Source: a virus
Length of the DNA: 39,275 nucleotides
Direction: 5' to 3' (one strand)
IMG/VR virus record: IMGVR_UViG_3300025010_000136
Span: 1 to 39,275 of that record
Shown here: positions 8,390-16,835 of the stretch, one piece after another
Position numbering within the stretch: position 1 is the stretch's first letter
How the letters are laid out: every line of letters starts with the position of its first letter
Position numbers and translations under genes: made by a program
Notes under the pieces: generated by a model
Told to the model about the DNA's origin: nothing
Seen by the model: the letters and a program-made list of their open reading frames with translations, nothing else
Databases searched by the model: none

Positions 8390-11300
8390 ATGAATACTTG
8401 GAATTATATAGATGATTATAAATGGAATGATTTAGATAATACTGTTTGGAGTAGTATTGCACAAAATCAAACAAGTGATAAACCATTTGAAATAGATTTG
8501 TCAAAAATTAATGAACAACCACAATTATATGTATGTAAACCAGATAATAATTTTACAACCGTTGGTATATTAAATGATGCATTTAATATAAAATTAAATT
8601 TAAAATTATCGCAAATAAATGAGTTAAATTTTTCAATATTTACAGATATTGAAATTAATCATAAGTTAGTAAGAAATCCTAATTATGATTTATTAAAATT
8701 TAGATATTTAATAAGGTTTGAATATGGTACATATAAAGAATATTTTATAATTAATGTTCCAGAAGATGTATCAGATGAATCTGGCTATATAAAAAATATA
8801 ACTTGTTATTCCTTGGCGTATTCATTAAATAATGAAATAATAAATGGGTATAAATCAAATAGTTCAATAAATGCAACGCAAGTATTAAATGATATATTAA
8901 TAAATACTGCATGGAGTATAGGAGATATAGATGTAAGTTTTGATATTATGTACAGACAATTTGATATATCAGGAAAATCTGCACTAGATGCTATTTATGA
9001 TATTGCTAATACATTTTCTGCTGTAGTTGTATTTGATAGTATGAATTATAAAATACATTTACGTAAAATAGAAGATGGATTAGATAGGGGACTTGTTTTT
9101 GATTACGGCAAATATATTGAAAATATTTCTAACAAGATAAATCCTGATAATTTTGCCACAGAATTATATATTTATGGCAAGGATAATTTAACTATTAGTA
9201 CTGCCAATGTTAATGGAGGCCCATATCTACAAAACTTTATGTTTTATATATATCCTTTTGAAAGAGATGAAAATAGAAACGTATTAAAACAATCTGATTA
9301 TATGAGTGATAATTTATGTCATGCTATATTAGATTACAATATATTGTTAGAAAGTAAAGATGGAGAATATAATGTTTTATATAATAATAAAATAACTTAT
9401 CAAGATAGTATTAATACTAAAACAACTGAATTAATAGATTTAAGAACTGAAATGTTTATTATACTTGACTCTCTTGACTTAGCACAAGCAAATAATTTAC
9501 CAATTTCTGAGTTGATTTTACAAAGAAATAATAAACAAATAGAAATTGATAATAAATTAAAAGAAATTAATTCTATATTATTTGATATAAATATTACTAA
9601 TGGATGTATTGCTGATGGTAGTATTAATATAACTATTGATGATAAGATTATAGATATTCCATTAACATTAGGCGATACAATAAATAATGTTGCTACAAAA
9701 ATAATTAATTATATTAATAATAAATATTATAATTATAATAATAAATTCCCTTTAATTCCTACACTGAAATGTAGTGTTATTGATAATGTTATTAGTATAA
9801 TTTATTTTACAACGAAAGATAAAATAGATTTCAATGTTACATTTGCTGATACAGATAGTACAGGTGTTATTTGTTCCATTGGGAATAGAACAAATAATGG
9901 TTTAGAAAATCATATTAGTGATATAAATAATCAAATAACTACATTAGTTAATTTATTGTCTATGGAAAGTAATTTTAGTTCAGATGAAATTCTAGAATTA
10001 AAAAGATCGTTTATTATTAAAAAAGAAATAAGAAATGAATACATTTCAGATGCTAAAGAATTGCTTATATGGGGTAAGAAGGAATTTGAGAAATATTATT
10101 ATCCTCCAACAGTTATTGAAATAGGGATTGTAGATTTATTTAGTTGTATTGATATTGGATGTCAATATGATCGAGATAAATTACAATTAGCAGAAACAGT
10201 TAGAGTAAAGTATGATAAATTCAATTTAGATATTAAAGCAAAAATAATAGAAATTACATATGATTTTGAGAATAACAATATAGATTTAGTTATTAGCAAT
10301 ATTAAAGAAATAAGCAAAGATAAAGATAAGTTTGTAAAAATGTTGAATCAGAGTATAAATAGCGGAATGATTGTTGAAGCAAATAAAGATAGTTGGAATG
10401 ATATATCTACCACAAACAACCAATTAGCAAATGTAATAGATAAATTAAGTGGAAATATAAAAAATGAATTATTATTAAACGTTAATGAAAATGTTGAAAT
10501 ATCTAAAAGAGGTATTTATATAACTTCTCCTGATAATCCATTAAATGTATTAATAATTCAAAATGGTGTTTTAGCTATTAGTAATGATGGAGGTAATACT
10601 TGGGGACATTGTATCTCGACATCGGGAATTTTGGGACAAAAAATTATAGGAAAACTACTTTGCGGTCTAAATTTAGAAATTGATGCATCTGATGCAGAAG
10701 GTAATAAAACATTTATTGTTAATCAAAATGGTGTGCAGATTTTTAATATGATAATGTCATTAATACGTTCAGATAAGAAAACACAAATTTTACTCGATCC
10801 AACTTCTGGTTTTAAGATCCAAAAAAATACCGGAACAGTAGATATTCCAGTATGGACAGATATATTCTATATAAATAACGATGGTGATTTAATATCTACA
10901 GGAAATATACAAATAGGAACTGGTAATTCTATTTTCAAAGCAGACGATCAAGGTATTTATCTAGGAAATAATGAGTTTAATTCAGCACCATTCCGTGTTG
11001 ATCTTTCAGGAAACGCATACATGTCAAAATTAACAGCAGAAAATGCAGATATTAAAGGGAATATTGACTGTGATTCATTAAAAATAAGTGGTACTAATAT
11101 TCTTGATGAATTAAATCAAAAAATTAATGGTACTTATTTGGCAGATAGTAGTGTTGGTGCATCAAAAATAAAAACCAACGAATTGATCGTTGGAACAAAT
11201 ATTACTATGGGAGCGAATGCAACTATAACTTGGGGGCAAGTAACAAGTCAACCGTTTATACCTTCGTCTGCAAGTGACGTTGGAGCATTATCTACAACAT

Positions 11301-11650
11301 GGGCTAATGGACTTAGTTCTTTGCCTACATTTATTACTTCAACAAAAATAACTCAAACAACAATTGAAAGTCCTAATATTATAGGTGGTACAATTACAAG
11401 TAATACAACTATTGATGTTGGAACAGATGCAAAAATAGGACGCAATTTAATTCTAACAGCAGAAGAATTTAGTACAATATTATGGAAAGATTCTCTAAAT
11501 GTAGTATATGGAAAAATAGAAATGGATTCACCTGCAAAGAGTTTATCAATATATGGCACTAATTCAACTCAAATTGGCACAACAGGGAAAAATACATATA
11601 TAGATGGCAATGTTATATTTGAAAATCCTGTAGTTGCAGTATTAGGCTAA
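8390..11650 (+). CDS. Phage tail-tip / minor structural protein (Tal-like, prophage endopeptidase tail family)
   Basis: 1086 aa. The N-terminal half (about residues 40-390) matches the phage minor structural/Tal region that caps the tail below Dit, with segments such as DAFNIKLNLKLSQINELNF and ITCYSLAYSLNNEII. A charged middle part (about 330-560) precedes a C-terminal part rich in beta-helix-like repeats (about 690-1080; for example GKLLCGLNLEIDASDAEGN and SSVGASKIKTNELIVG), typical of fibre or host-recognition modules. ATG 8390 follows AAGGAG. It ends 4 bases before a convergent gene. The family is well supported; no peptidase active site was identified. Confidence 0.8.
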   Translation: MNTWNYIDDYKWNDLDNTVWSSIAQNQTSDKPFEIDLSKINEQPQLYVCKPDNNFTTVGILNDAFNIKLNLKLSQINELNFSIFTDIEINHKLVRNPNYDLLKFRYLIRFEYGTYKEYFIINVPEDVSDESGYIKNITCYSLAYSLNNEIINGYKSNSSINATQVLNDILINTAWSIGDIDVSFDIMYRQFDISGKSALDAIYDIANTFSAVVVFDSMNYKIHLRKIEDGLDRGLVFDYGKYIENISNKINPDNFATELYIYGKDNLTISTANVNGGPYLQNFMFYIYPFERDENRNVLKQSDYMSDNLCHAILDYNILLESKDGEYNVLYNNKITYQDSINTKTTELIDLRTEMFIILDSLDLAQANNLPISELILQRNNKQIEIDNKLKEINSILFDINITNGCIADGSINITIDDKIIDIPLTLGDTINNVATKIINYINNKYYNYNNKFPLIPTLKCSVIDNVISIIYFTTKDKIDFNVTFADTDSTGVICSIGNRTNNGLENHISDINNQITTLVNLLSMESNFSSDEILELKRSFIIKKEIRNEYISDAKELLIWGKKEFEKYYYPPTVIEIGIVDLFSCIDIGCQYDRDKLQLAETVRVKYDKFNLDIKAKIIEITYDFENNNIDLVISNIKEISKDKDKFVKMLNQSINSGMIVEANKDSWNDISTTNNQLANVIDKLSGNIKNELLLNVNENVEISKRGIYITSPDNPLNVLIIQNGVLAISNDGGNTWGHCISTSGILGQKIIGKLLCGLNLEIDASDAEGNKTFIVNQNGVQIFNMIMSLIRSDKKTQILLDPTSGFKIQKNTGTVDIPVWTDIFYINNDGDLISTGNIQIGTGNSIFKADDQGIYLGNNEFNSAPFRVDLSGNAYMSKLTAENADIKGNIDCDSLKISGTNILDELNQKINGTYLADSSVGASKIKTNELIVGTNITMGANATITWGQVTSQPFIPSSASDVGALSTTWANGLSSLPTFITSTKITQTTIESPNIIGGTITSNTTIDVGTDAKIGRNLILTAEEFSTILWKDSLNVVYGKIEMDSPAKSLSIYGTNSTQIGTTGKNTYIDGNVIFENPVVAVLG

Positions 11651-11654
11651 TAGT

Positions 11655-12197
11655 TTATTTCTTTAAAATAACATTTAAAAAATAATCATATTTTACATAT
11701 GTCCTATCTTTATGAGCAATATAATTAATATTGTCTATTTTCATACCTGTGCCATTAAATATACCTGGATATTTATTATTTAAATTACTACAATTAGCAA
11801 ATATAATATTATTTACTTCAATAAATTTTACATTGTCTTTAATATAAGTTTGTGTTACATTATCAACATTTACAATAGGTTCTTCAGGTAAAGTAGGATT
11901 AACAATCGGTGTGGTAGCAGGAGGTGTAATTACACCACTTCCACTTCCATCACTATCACCAAAAATAAAATTTCCTGTCTCGCTATCCCATTGAAAAATT
12001 AATCCAGATTGTGTAACAAATTTTGCATTAATATATAGTTGACCATTTTGGAATTCAGGATTGGTTTTTAGTTGATCAAACATTAATTGTAATTTATCTA
12101 TTGATGGTAGATTTGTATTTGCAAAAGCGAATGAAGCGTTGAATAAAATTGTTGCTGGAACGACAGTAAGCATAATTAATTTTTTTAGTTTTTTCAT
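11655..12197 (-). CDS. Small secreted protein of unknown function (prophage accessory gene)
   Basis: 180 aa. A clear Sec signal peptide (MKKLKKLIMLTVVP, hydrophobic core, predicted cut after AFA near residue 26) is followed by a small globular part, a G/S/P/T-rich linker near residues 85-115 and a C-terminal domain with IYIAHKDRTYVKYDYF-like beta strands (precisely NYIAHKDRTYVKYDYF). No family recognised. It is transcribed against the tail operon from its own consensus promoter (12235-12263), as expected of a gene expressed in the lysogen. Ribosome-binding site AAGGAG. A surface or superinfection-related role is possible but unproven. Confidence 0.7.
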   Translation of the reverse strand: MKKLKKLIMLTVVPATILFNASFAFANTNLPSIDKLQLMFDQLKTNPEFQNGQLYINAKFVTQSGLIFQWDSETGNFIFGDSDGSGSGVITPPATTPIVNPTLPEEPIVNVDNVTQTYIKDNVKFIEVNNIIFANCSNLNNKYPGIFNGTGMKIDNINYIAHKDRTYVKYDYFLNVILKK

Positions 12198-12234
12198 AGA
12201 TATTCAACTCCTTTTTGTTTTTAGTTTTAGGTGC

Positions 12235-12263
12235 ATTATACCATAGTTTATATGAAGATGCAA
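12235..12263 (-). promoter_or_regulatory. Sigma-A promoter for the secreted protein
   Basis: On the minus strand TTGCAT (12258-12263) and TATAAT (12235-12240) are 17 bases apart, about 40 bases upstream of the start codon at 12197. It is divergent from the promoter at 12348. Confidence 0.8.
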
Positions 12264-12347
12264 GCATTGGCATTATAACTATTAAATTATTAAAATAATT
12301 TTTTATTTAATATTAATTTCAATTAATAAAATAATAAAATAAATATA

Positions 12348-12376
12348 TTGACATCTATTTTCCTTTATAGTATTAT
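12348..12376 (+). promoter_or_regulatory. Sigma-A promoter for the zincin gene
   Basis: TTGACA (12348-12353) and TATTAT (12371-12376) with a 17-base spacer; start of transcription expected near 12383, about 30 bases before the ATG. Confidence 0.85.
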
Positions 12377-12401
12377 ATCATTAATAAAAAACTATAAAGG
12401 A
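12361..12401 (+). repeat. Inverted repeat linking the promoter -10 region to the Shine-Dalgarno site
   Basis: TCCTTTATAGT (12361-12371) is the exact reverse complement of ACTATAAAGGA (12391-12401), which contains the ribosome-binding site of the gene at 12412. The left arm overlaps the promoter spacer and -10 box, so only RNA started further upstream would contain both arms. It may be a DNA operator, a translation-masking hairpin in read-through RNA, or both. Confidence 0.75.
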
Positions 12402-12411
12402 GAATACAAAT

Positions 12412-12930
12412 ATGTTATATTTAAATCAAGTTGAATTAAGTGATAGTATTTTAAATGATATTAATAATTTTTTAAATTGTTTTAAATTAAATGATATTAA
12501 TATTATTATTGCAAATGTTAATGAAAAAGAATCTTATTGGACACAAGATAATTATTTTAAATCTATACCATTTCCTGGTAATAATGTCTTTCGAGCATGG
12601 AGCAAACCAACAGAAAATAAAATTATTATTTTTCAAGATCAAGCAGAAACAGAATTAAGTATTTTTTGGTTAATTATTCATGAAATAACACATATAAAAT
12701 TAAGGACTGAATGGTTTTTACTTTATAATACTATAAAAATTGAAACTGAATCTTTAAGGAAAAGATTAAATATTTCAGAAGAAGATTGTTTAATAAAAGA
12801 AATATATGATAATGATTTTAGAAATAATGATCCAGAAGAAGTTTTATGTGATAGAGTGGCAAATGCAATTATCGGTGAAGTGTTAGATCGTAATTGGTGG
12901 AAAAATAGAATAGATAATATTGATAATTAA
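12412..12930 (+). CDS. ImmA/IrrE-like zinc metallopeptidase (HEXXH zincin)
   Basis: 172 aa. The zincin motif HEITH is at residues 90-94 in the context WLIIHEITHIKL, and a downstream acidic segment DPEEVLCDRVANAI (Glu142/143) is placed where ImmA/IrrE-type peptidases carry the third ligand. In known prophages and ICEs such peptidases cleave a repressor to trigger induction. No XRE repressor is fused or adjacent; the next gene encodes an RHH protein, so the substrate is unclear. It has its own promoter and an inverted repeat covering its ribosome-binding site. The zincin call is strong; the ImmA role is inferred. Confidence 0.7.
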   Translation: MLYLNQVELSDSILNDINNFLNCFKLNDINIIIANVNEKESYWTQDNYFKSIPFPGNNVFRAWSKPTENKIIIFQDQAETELSIFWLIIHEITHIKLRTEWFLLYNTIKIETESLRKRLNISEEDCLIKEIYDNDFRNNDPEEVLCDRVANAIIGEVLDRNWWKNRIDNIDN

Positions 12931-12938
12931 ATTTTATA

Positions 12939-12979
12939 AAGTATTAATATAAATATACTGTTTATATTAATACTTTTCT
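12939..12979. terminator. Strong hairpin terminator after the zincin gene
   Basis: AAGTATTAATATAAA (12939-12953) pairs perfectly with TTTATATTAATACTT (12961-12975) over 15 bp around a 7-base loop, followed by TTCT. The T-poor tail suggests moderate efficiency in the plus direction. Confidence 0.7.
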
Positions 12980-13027
12980 CCCACTTTTAAAAAATACATA
13001 AATGATATACAATAATAAGATGGGAGA
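12977..13027 (+). promoter_or_regulatory. Extended -10 promoter and Shine-Dalgarno-masking repeat for the RHH gene
   Basis: TGATATACA (13003-13011) resembles an extended -10 element without a good -35. TCTCCCA (12977-12983) is complementary to TGGGAGA (13021-13027), which holds the ribosome-binding site. It is the weaker of three such arrangements in this block. Confidence 0.4.
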
Positions 13028-13036
13028 GTGATTTTT

Positions 13037-13390
13037 ATGGATGAAAATAATGTACATGGATACTTATTATCTAATAAAACTTCATCAACTAAAAACAAAA
13101 CAAAGAATAAGGATGATAAGATAGTTGTTAGAATAGGTGCAGAATTAAAAGAACAATTTACTAAGTATGTTGAAAACAAAGGGGCTACTGTTTCAGATTA
13201 TATTAGGCAAATGATTGTACAAGAGATGCATGAAAATCTAACTCAAGAGAATGTAGGTTCTGTAAAAGAATTTTTGTCAGAATATTATAATCCAGAAGCA
13301 AATATTTCTAAAGACATTCAAACTCTTAAAGAAAAAATGATTTTGTTAGAATATAGATTAAATGAAAGGTTAAATGAAAATAAAGAGTAA
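13037..13390 (+). CDS. Ribbon-helix-helix (Arc/CopG-like) DNA-binding protein
   Basis: 117 aa from ATG 13037, chosen because GGGAG at 13022-13026 is 10 bases upstream; a GTG at 13028 is too close. After a basic, disordered N-terminus (K/T/N-rich, about residues 15-27) comes an RHH-type segment KIVVRIGAELKEQFTKYVEN, then a second helix with the SDYIRQMIVQEM signature (residues about 28-64). The C-terminal part is predicted helical and charged. Likely a local repressor or partition-type DNA binder of the accessory block; the inverted repeats upstream of this and neighbouring genes are candidate targets. Cognate site unknown. Confidence 0.7.
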   Translation: MDENNVHGYLLSNKTSSTKNKTKNKDDKIVVRIGAELKEQFTKYVENKGATVSDYIRQMIVQEMHENLTQENVGSVKEFLSEYYNPEANISKDIQTLKEKMILLEYRLNERLNENKE

Positions 13391-13467
13391 TTCTATGCAA
13401 ATAAGTGTTATTTTAAGATAGTAGTAAATAAATCCATTATATGCTTTGTTATCACATTGGGTGAACG

Positions 13468-13496
13468 TTGTAATAACAAATTGAAACCTCTATAAT
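13468..13496 (+). promoter_or_regulatory. Sigma-A-like promoter for the zinc-ribbon gene
   Basis: TTGTAA (13468-13473) and TATAAT (13491-13496) with a 17-base spacer; transcription expected to begin near 13503. Confidence 0.7.
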
Positions 13497-13544
13497 ATGT
13501 TTATAGGGTTAATATTCATTATAAATATTAAATTATGGAGGTTT
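13484..13544 (+). repeat. Inverted repeat covering -10 box and Shine-Dalgarno site
   Basis: AAACCTCTATAAT (13484-13496) and ATTATGGAGGTTT (13532-13544) form a 13-bp stem with one G-U pair. The right arm holds the GGAGG ribosome-binding site; the left arm overlaps the -10 box and would be missing from RNA started at this promoter. Same layout as at 12361-12401. Confidence 0.75.
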
Positions 13545-13549
13545 TTATT

Positions 13550-14023
13550 ATGTTAAACTTTATTCAAAATCCTATTTCAAACCTTATTTCAAATCTCAGC
13601 CAATTCGTTAACCACAAAGTAGAAATCACCACCAGAGATTCAAGAATTACATTTATCTATCAAGATTTTAACTATGATATTTGTGATAATGATTTAGTTT
13701 TGATGGATGAAATAGAAACTGATTGTAGAGTATACATACCCTTGAATGAAATTACAGATGTTACTAACCTTACTAATGATTTATATTCTACAGTTGTGGA
13801 TGTTAAGCATGGAGATGAATTAGAAAATAAGATGATTTCTATTTGTTGTGCGGAGCATAAACCCATTCCAGTTACATGTAGTAAATGTGGATATGTATTT
13901 GGAATTGAGGAGCAAGTATGGAGAATTGAACAGCAGGGACAATATGGAAGTGCGTATGATGGTGATTGGATATGTAAAAAATTGTGTGACAAATGCGTTA
14001 GTACATTAATAGAAAGTGATTGA
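13550..14023 (+). CDS. Zinc-ribbon protein of unknown function
   Basis: 157 aa from ATG 13550, placed 8 bases after GGAGG; an upstream GTG-type start at 13535 would lie inside the ribosome-binding hairpin. The C-terminal half is cysteine-rich: SICCAEH, CSKCGYVFG, WICKKLCDKC, suggesting one or two metal sites (CxxC and CxxC). The N-terminal 90 residues are predicted beta-rich (KVEITTRDSRITFIYQDF). No family recognised. It stands alone between its own promoter and a terminator, an accessory (moron-like) unit. Confidence 0.6.
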   Translation: MLNFIQNPISNLISNLSQFVNHKVEITTRDSRITFIYQDFNYDICDNDLVLMDEIETDCRVYIPLNEITDVTNLTNDLYSTVVDVKHGDELENKMISICCAEHKPIPVTCSKCGYVFGIEEQVWRIEQQGQYGSAYDGDWICKKLCDKCVSTLIESD

Positions 14024-14060
14024 AAATATAGGGTGTGAAATATCACCCTATATTTTAGTA
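14023..14060 (+). terminator. Hairpin terminator after the zinc-ribbon gene
   Basis: AAAATATAGGGTG (14023-14035) pairs with CACCCTATATTTT (14044-14056), 13 bp with an 8-base loop. It begins at the last base of the stop codon. Confidence 0.7.
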
Positions 14061-14132
14061 TTAATTTTTGTTCAATAATAACAGGTGAGTAAGATGATTA
14101 ATTTAGCAGGAATAAAGTAAGGGGAATTTTAA

Positions 14133-14366
14133 TTGTATAAATTAAATATAGATATGATTGATGAAATGAATTATGAGATACATATTGATAATGATAATAT
14201 TGCTATTAATAATATTGAAAATTATATTTATGGGTATATTAAGGAATATGGTTATGAACCAGAATTTATAGAATTATATGAAGTTATTAATCAATATATT
14301 GATGATTTAGATTTTTTCAATCTATATAGATTAAAACGGATTACAACAAATTTATATGATATTTAA
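14133..14366 (+). CDS. Small acidic protein, function unknown
   Basis: 77 aa, TTG start 11 bases after AAGGGG. Strongly acidic and tyrosine-rich (for example NYIYGYIKEYGYEPEF and YDLD-type segments), probably helical. No family recognised. Very AT-rich like its neighbours. Its stop is directly followed by AAGGAG for the broken nuclease gene, so the two were probably co-translated. Confidence 0.5.
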   Translation: MYKLNIDMIDEMNYEIHIDNDNIAINNIENYIYGYIKEYGYEPEFIELYEVINQYIDDLDFFNLYRLKRITTNLYDI

Positions 14367-14380
14367 GGAGATGATAATTA

Positions 14381-14739
14381 TTGGTCATATATTGATTATT
14401 TATTAGCATTAATTAATGAACGGAGAGAAAATATTTTTACTGTTGAAAGTATATTAAATGGGTATATTGTTAGTAATTTTAAGTTAATTTTTCCAAAATA
14501 TATTTTTATTGAAAAAGAATTTAAAATAGATAAATATAGAATAGATATATTGGCTAAAGAAATAGAATTAAATAGAGATGTAATAATTGAATTAAAAAAA
14601 AGACAATAAAAATACAACAAGTCAATTATTACAATATAGTAAGTATTTTTCTAATCCTGTATTAATTTCGGTAAATAATGGTAAGATTAAAAATAAAAGT
14701 AAAGATATTATATATTACGGAATTATTTTAAATAAATAA
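14381..14739 (+). pseudogene. PD-(D/E)XK nuclease-like gene, frameshifted
   Basis: The frame YWSYIDYLLALINERREN leads to KYRIDILAKEIELNRDVIIELKK, which holds the Asp...Glu-x-Lys pattern (RIDILA and IIELK) of NucS/DUF91-type PD-(D/E)XK endonucleases, then stops. Removing one A from the A8 run at 14594-14601 continues it as DNKNTTSQLLQYSKYFSNPV and on to a stop at 14737, the usual QLLQY segment after this motif. The start is also out of frame: AAGGAG at 14365-14370 points to TTG 14381, which needs one base removed to enter the frame. Probably decayed, unless both are sequencing errors. A role in defence or DNA repair is only inferred. Confidence 0.7.
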
Positions 14740-14777
14740 CACTTGTAATAATTCAATTGAGAATGTTAATTAATTAA

Positions 14778-14806
14778 TTGAAAGAGGTCTTTATTATTTG
14801 TATTAT
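14778..14806 (+). promoter_or_regulatory. Sigma-A-like promoter upstream of the coiled-coil gene
   Basis: TTGAAA (14778-14783) and TATTAT (14801-14806) with a 17-base spacer, about 45 bases before the ATG at 14855. Confidence 0.6.
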
Positions 14807-14854
14807 TAAAGAAATTCAAAATAACAATTAAAATAATGAGGAGGTAATTTATTT

Positions 14855-15136
14855 ATGAGTATCAATAATGAATTAATTTGTGGTGCTTTATCAAATAGAC
14901 CTGCACCAAAAAGAAATGTAATAGACAATGTAGAATTAATTAATAATAATGGTGCATTTGTAATAAAAAAAACAAAAATTGTTGAATTAGAAGAAACAGT
15001 AGATATCAATAAAATAAATAATATTATAAATGAAATAGAAAATAAAAAGCAATTATTATTATTAGAAATAGAAAACTTAAATAATGAAAAATTAAAATAT
15101 GAAGATTATTTATTACAAATTAAAAAAGATAAGTAA
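14855..15136 (+). CDS. Small coiled-coil phage protein, function unknown
   Basis: 93 aa, ATG preceded by GAGGAGG. The N-terminus SINNELICGALSNRPAPKRN is uncharged to basic; residues about 50-90 are a clear coiled coil (IENKKQLLLLEIENLNNEKL). Short coiled-coil proteins at this position often chaperone or anchor tail fibres, but no family was recognised. It opens the second stretch of tail genes and lies 31 bases before the protease gene. Confidence 0.55.
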   Translation: MSINNELICGALSNRPAPKRNVIDNVELINNNGAFVIKKTKIVELEETVDINKINNIINEIENKKQLLLLEIENLNNEKLKYEDYLLQIKKDK

Positions 15137-15167
15137 TTAAAATAATAAGGAAGGGAGGTGATAAATT

Positions 15168-16742
15168 ATGTCATATTATCCAACTTATTATCCAATGGTT
15201 ACTTGTCAGTATAAAGATTCGACAACAGAAATACCAAGTTGTTTAGCAAATGCACTCGCCACAATGTTAGAAATATTTACTTATAGAGAACATGGTTCAA
15301 CAGCGGTATATAAATATTATGAAAACTGGTATACGCAAGGTACATTCTCATATAAATGGATTTATGGAAACAGAATATTAAATACAGATACAAATGAAGG
15401 AATGTATATAAGTCAAACATTACCAGATTTAGTAAATGATGGTGCTCCTGTTTATATACATTTAAAAGGTATTGATACTTATCCTAATTGTGATATTGCA
15501 GTTAGTGCAGTATATAGTAGTTTAATAGATGAAGCAAGGAATTATAAAATATCTAGTTATTTTCAAACATTTGATACTACTGAAGTTAAAACTGCCATAC
15601 AAAATAATGGTGGAGTTCTTATTGAAATGCATAACGGCGATCACTTATGGAATGTTTCTAATGATGGCATGATAGCACCTGTTAATAATGTTGATGAAAA
15701 TTATACACACGTTATGGTTGTGATTGGATGGACAACTATAAACAATGTAGAACATTGGATAATACACAATAACTGGGGTGATTGGTGGGGAGACAGTGGT
15801 TTATTATATTGTCCTACAAATCATTCTCAAATACTAGAATATTGGGTACTAACAGATGATGTGTCTAATTATATAACATATACATTATTCCCATCTGATG
15901 AACCAAAAGTTATTAGTAGAAATGATAAAGGTTTCACAGTAGATTGGTCAAGTATCCCTAATAAAGATAAATATGGTGGAGAACTTGTATATCGCTTATA
16001 TTATATAGAAACAAATCGTGTACTTAGTTTAGATACACAATATACATTTGATAATTTATCTTATGGGACACAATATAATTTACATATTGAAGCAATAGAT
16101 ATTTATAATAATGATGAAGTCAGAGATATATCATATACACAAATAGCAACAGTAAATCCTTGTCCACCAACATTATCATTAATAAGTAAGACAGATAATT
16201 CAATTAGTGTTAAAGTTGATTATATGTCAGGATTGGCAGAAGGTGATATTGTATATATTTCTCCTTCTGGAACACAATCTTCAATAGAAACATATCCTGG
16301 GCAAGAAGTTACTTTTACTGGTTTAACACAAGGAATTGAATATGAATTACATGCAGTATCATGGGTAACTGGTGGAGATAGTTCAAGACTATACAGTCTT
16401 ACTAATGGTGCATCAATATATATAACTCCTACTAGTAGACCAAGTAATTTTAGTTGGACAACACCAAAAATTTCAGGAGATCCTGCAACAAATTTAACTG
16501 CTACAGAATGGAATGGATTATGTACAAGAATTAATGAGTTTAGGCAATATAAAGGTTTGTCTGCTAGTACCTTTACTACAGCAAGTAGTGGGGGTATTTT
16601 TTATGCAAGTATGTTTAATCAAGCAAGGAATTCAATATATGATATGAATTCTACGGGGTTGCCAAGTGTAAAAAGTTCTGGAGATTATTTATTTGCTAGT
16701 GATTTGAATTCTTTGGTTAGTTGTTTAAATGCAATAGTATAG
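15168..16742 (+). CDS. Papain-like (C1A) cysteine protease with fibronectin-like region, tail-associated
   Basis: 524 aa. The catalytic set of peptidase family C1A is visible: Cys25 in IPSCLANALATMLEIF, His181 in YTHVMVVIGW, and Asn201 in IHNNWGDWWGDSG, the equivalent of the papain NSWG motif. There is no signal peptide or propeptide, so it is probably delivered as part of the tail. Residues about 245-425 look like two fibronectin type III repeats (KGFTVDWSSIPN, SISVKVDY). The C-terminal 90 residues (ATEWNGLCTRINEFRQYKG onward) resemble C-terminal modules of clostridial phage tail proteins. Strong ribosome-binding site GGGAGGTG. Substrate unknown: host surface protein or tail maturation are both possible. 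Confidence 0.75.
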   Translation: MSYYPTYYPMVTCQYKDSTTEIPSCLANALATMLEIFTYREHGSTAVYKYYENWYTQGTFSYKWIYGNRILNTDTNEGMYISQTLPDLVNDGAPVYIHLKGIDTYPNCDIAVSAVYSSLIDEARNYKISSYFQTFDTTEVKTAIQNNGGVLIEMHNGDHLWNVSNDGMIAPVNNVDENYTHVMVVIGWTTINNVEHWIIHNNWGDWWGDSGLLYCPTNHSQILEYWVLTDDVSNYITYTLFPSDEPKVISRNDKGFTVDWSSIPNKDKYGGELVYRLYYIETNRVLSLDTQYTFDNLSYGTQYNLHIEAIDIYNNDEVRDISYTQIATVNPCPPTLSLISKTDNSISVKVDYMSGLAEGDIVYISPSGTQSSIETYPGQEVTFTGLTQGIEYELHAVSWVTGGDSSRLYSLTNGASIYITPTSRPSNFSWTTPKISGDPATNLTATEWNGLCTRINEFRQYKGLSASTFTTASSGGIFYASMFNQARNSIYDMNSTGLPSVKSSGDYLFASDLNSLVSCLNAIV

Positions 16743-16835
16743 ATGAACAGTAGTAAAATAATTATTTAAAATCTAAAAATATAAAATAAAAATAAAACAA
16801 TAATAATATTAATTAATAAAAAGGAGGTATAAAAT

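Noticed and set aside
14084-14120. Very short leader ORF (ATGATTAATTTAGCAGG...) before the gene at 14133
   Set aside because: Only eight codons and no attenuator structure linked to it; likely chance in AT-rich DNA.
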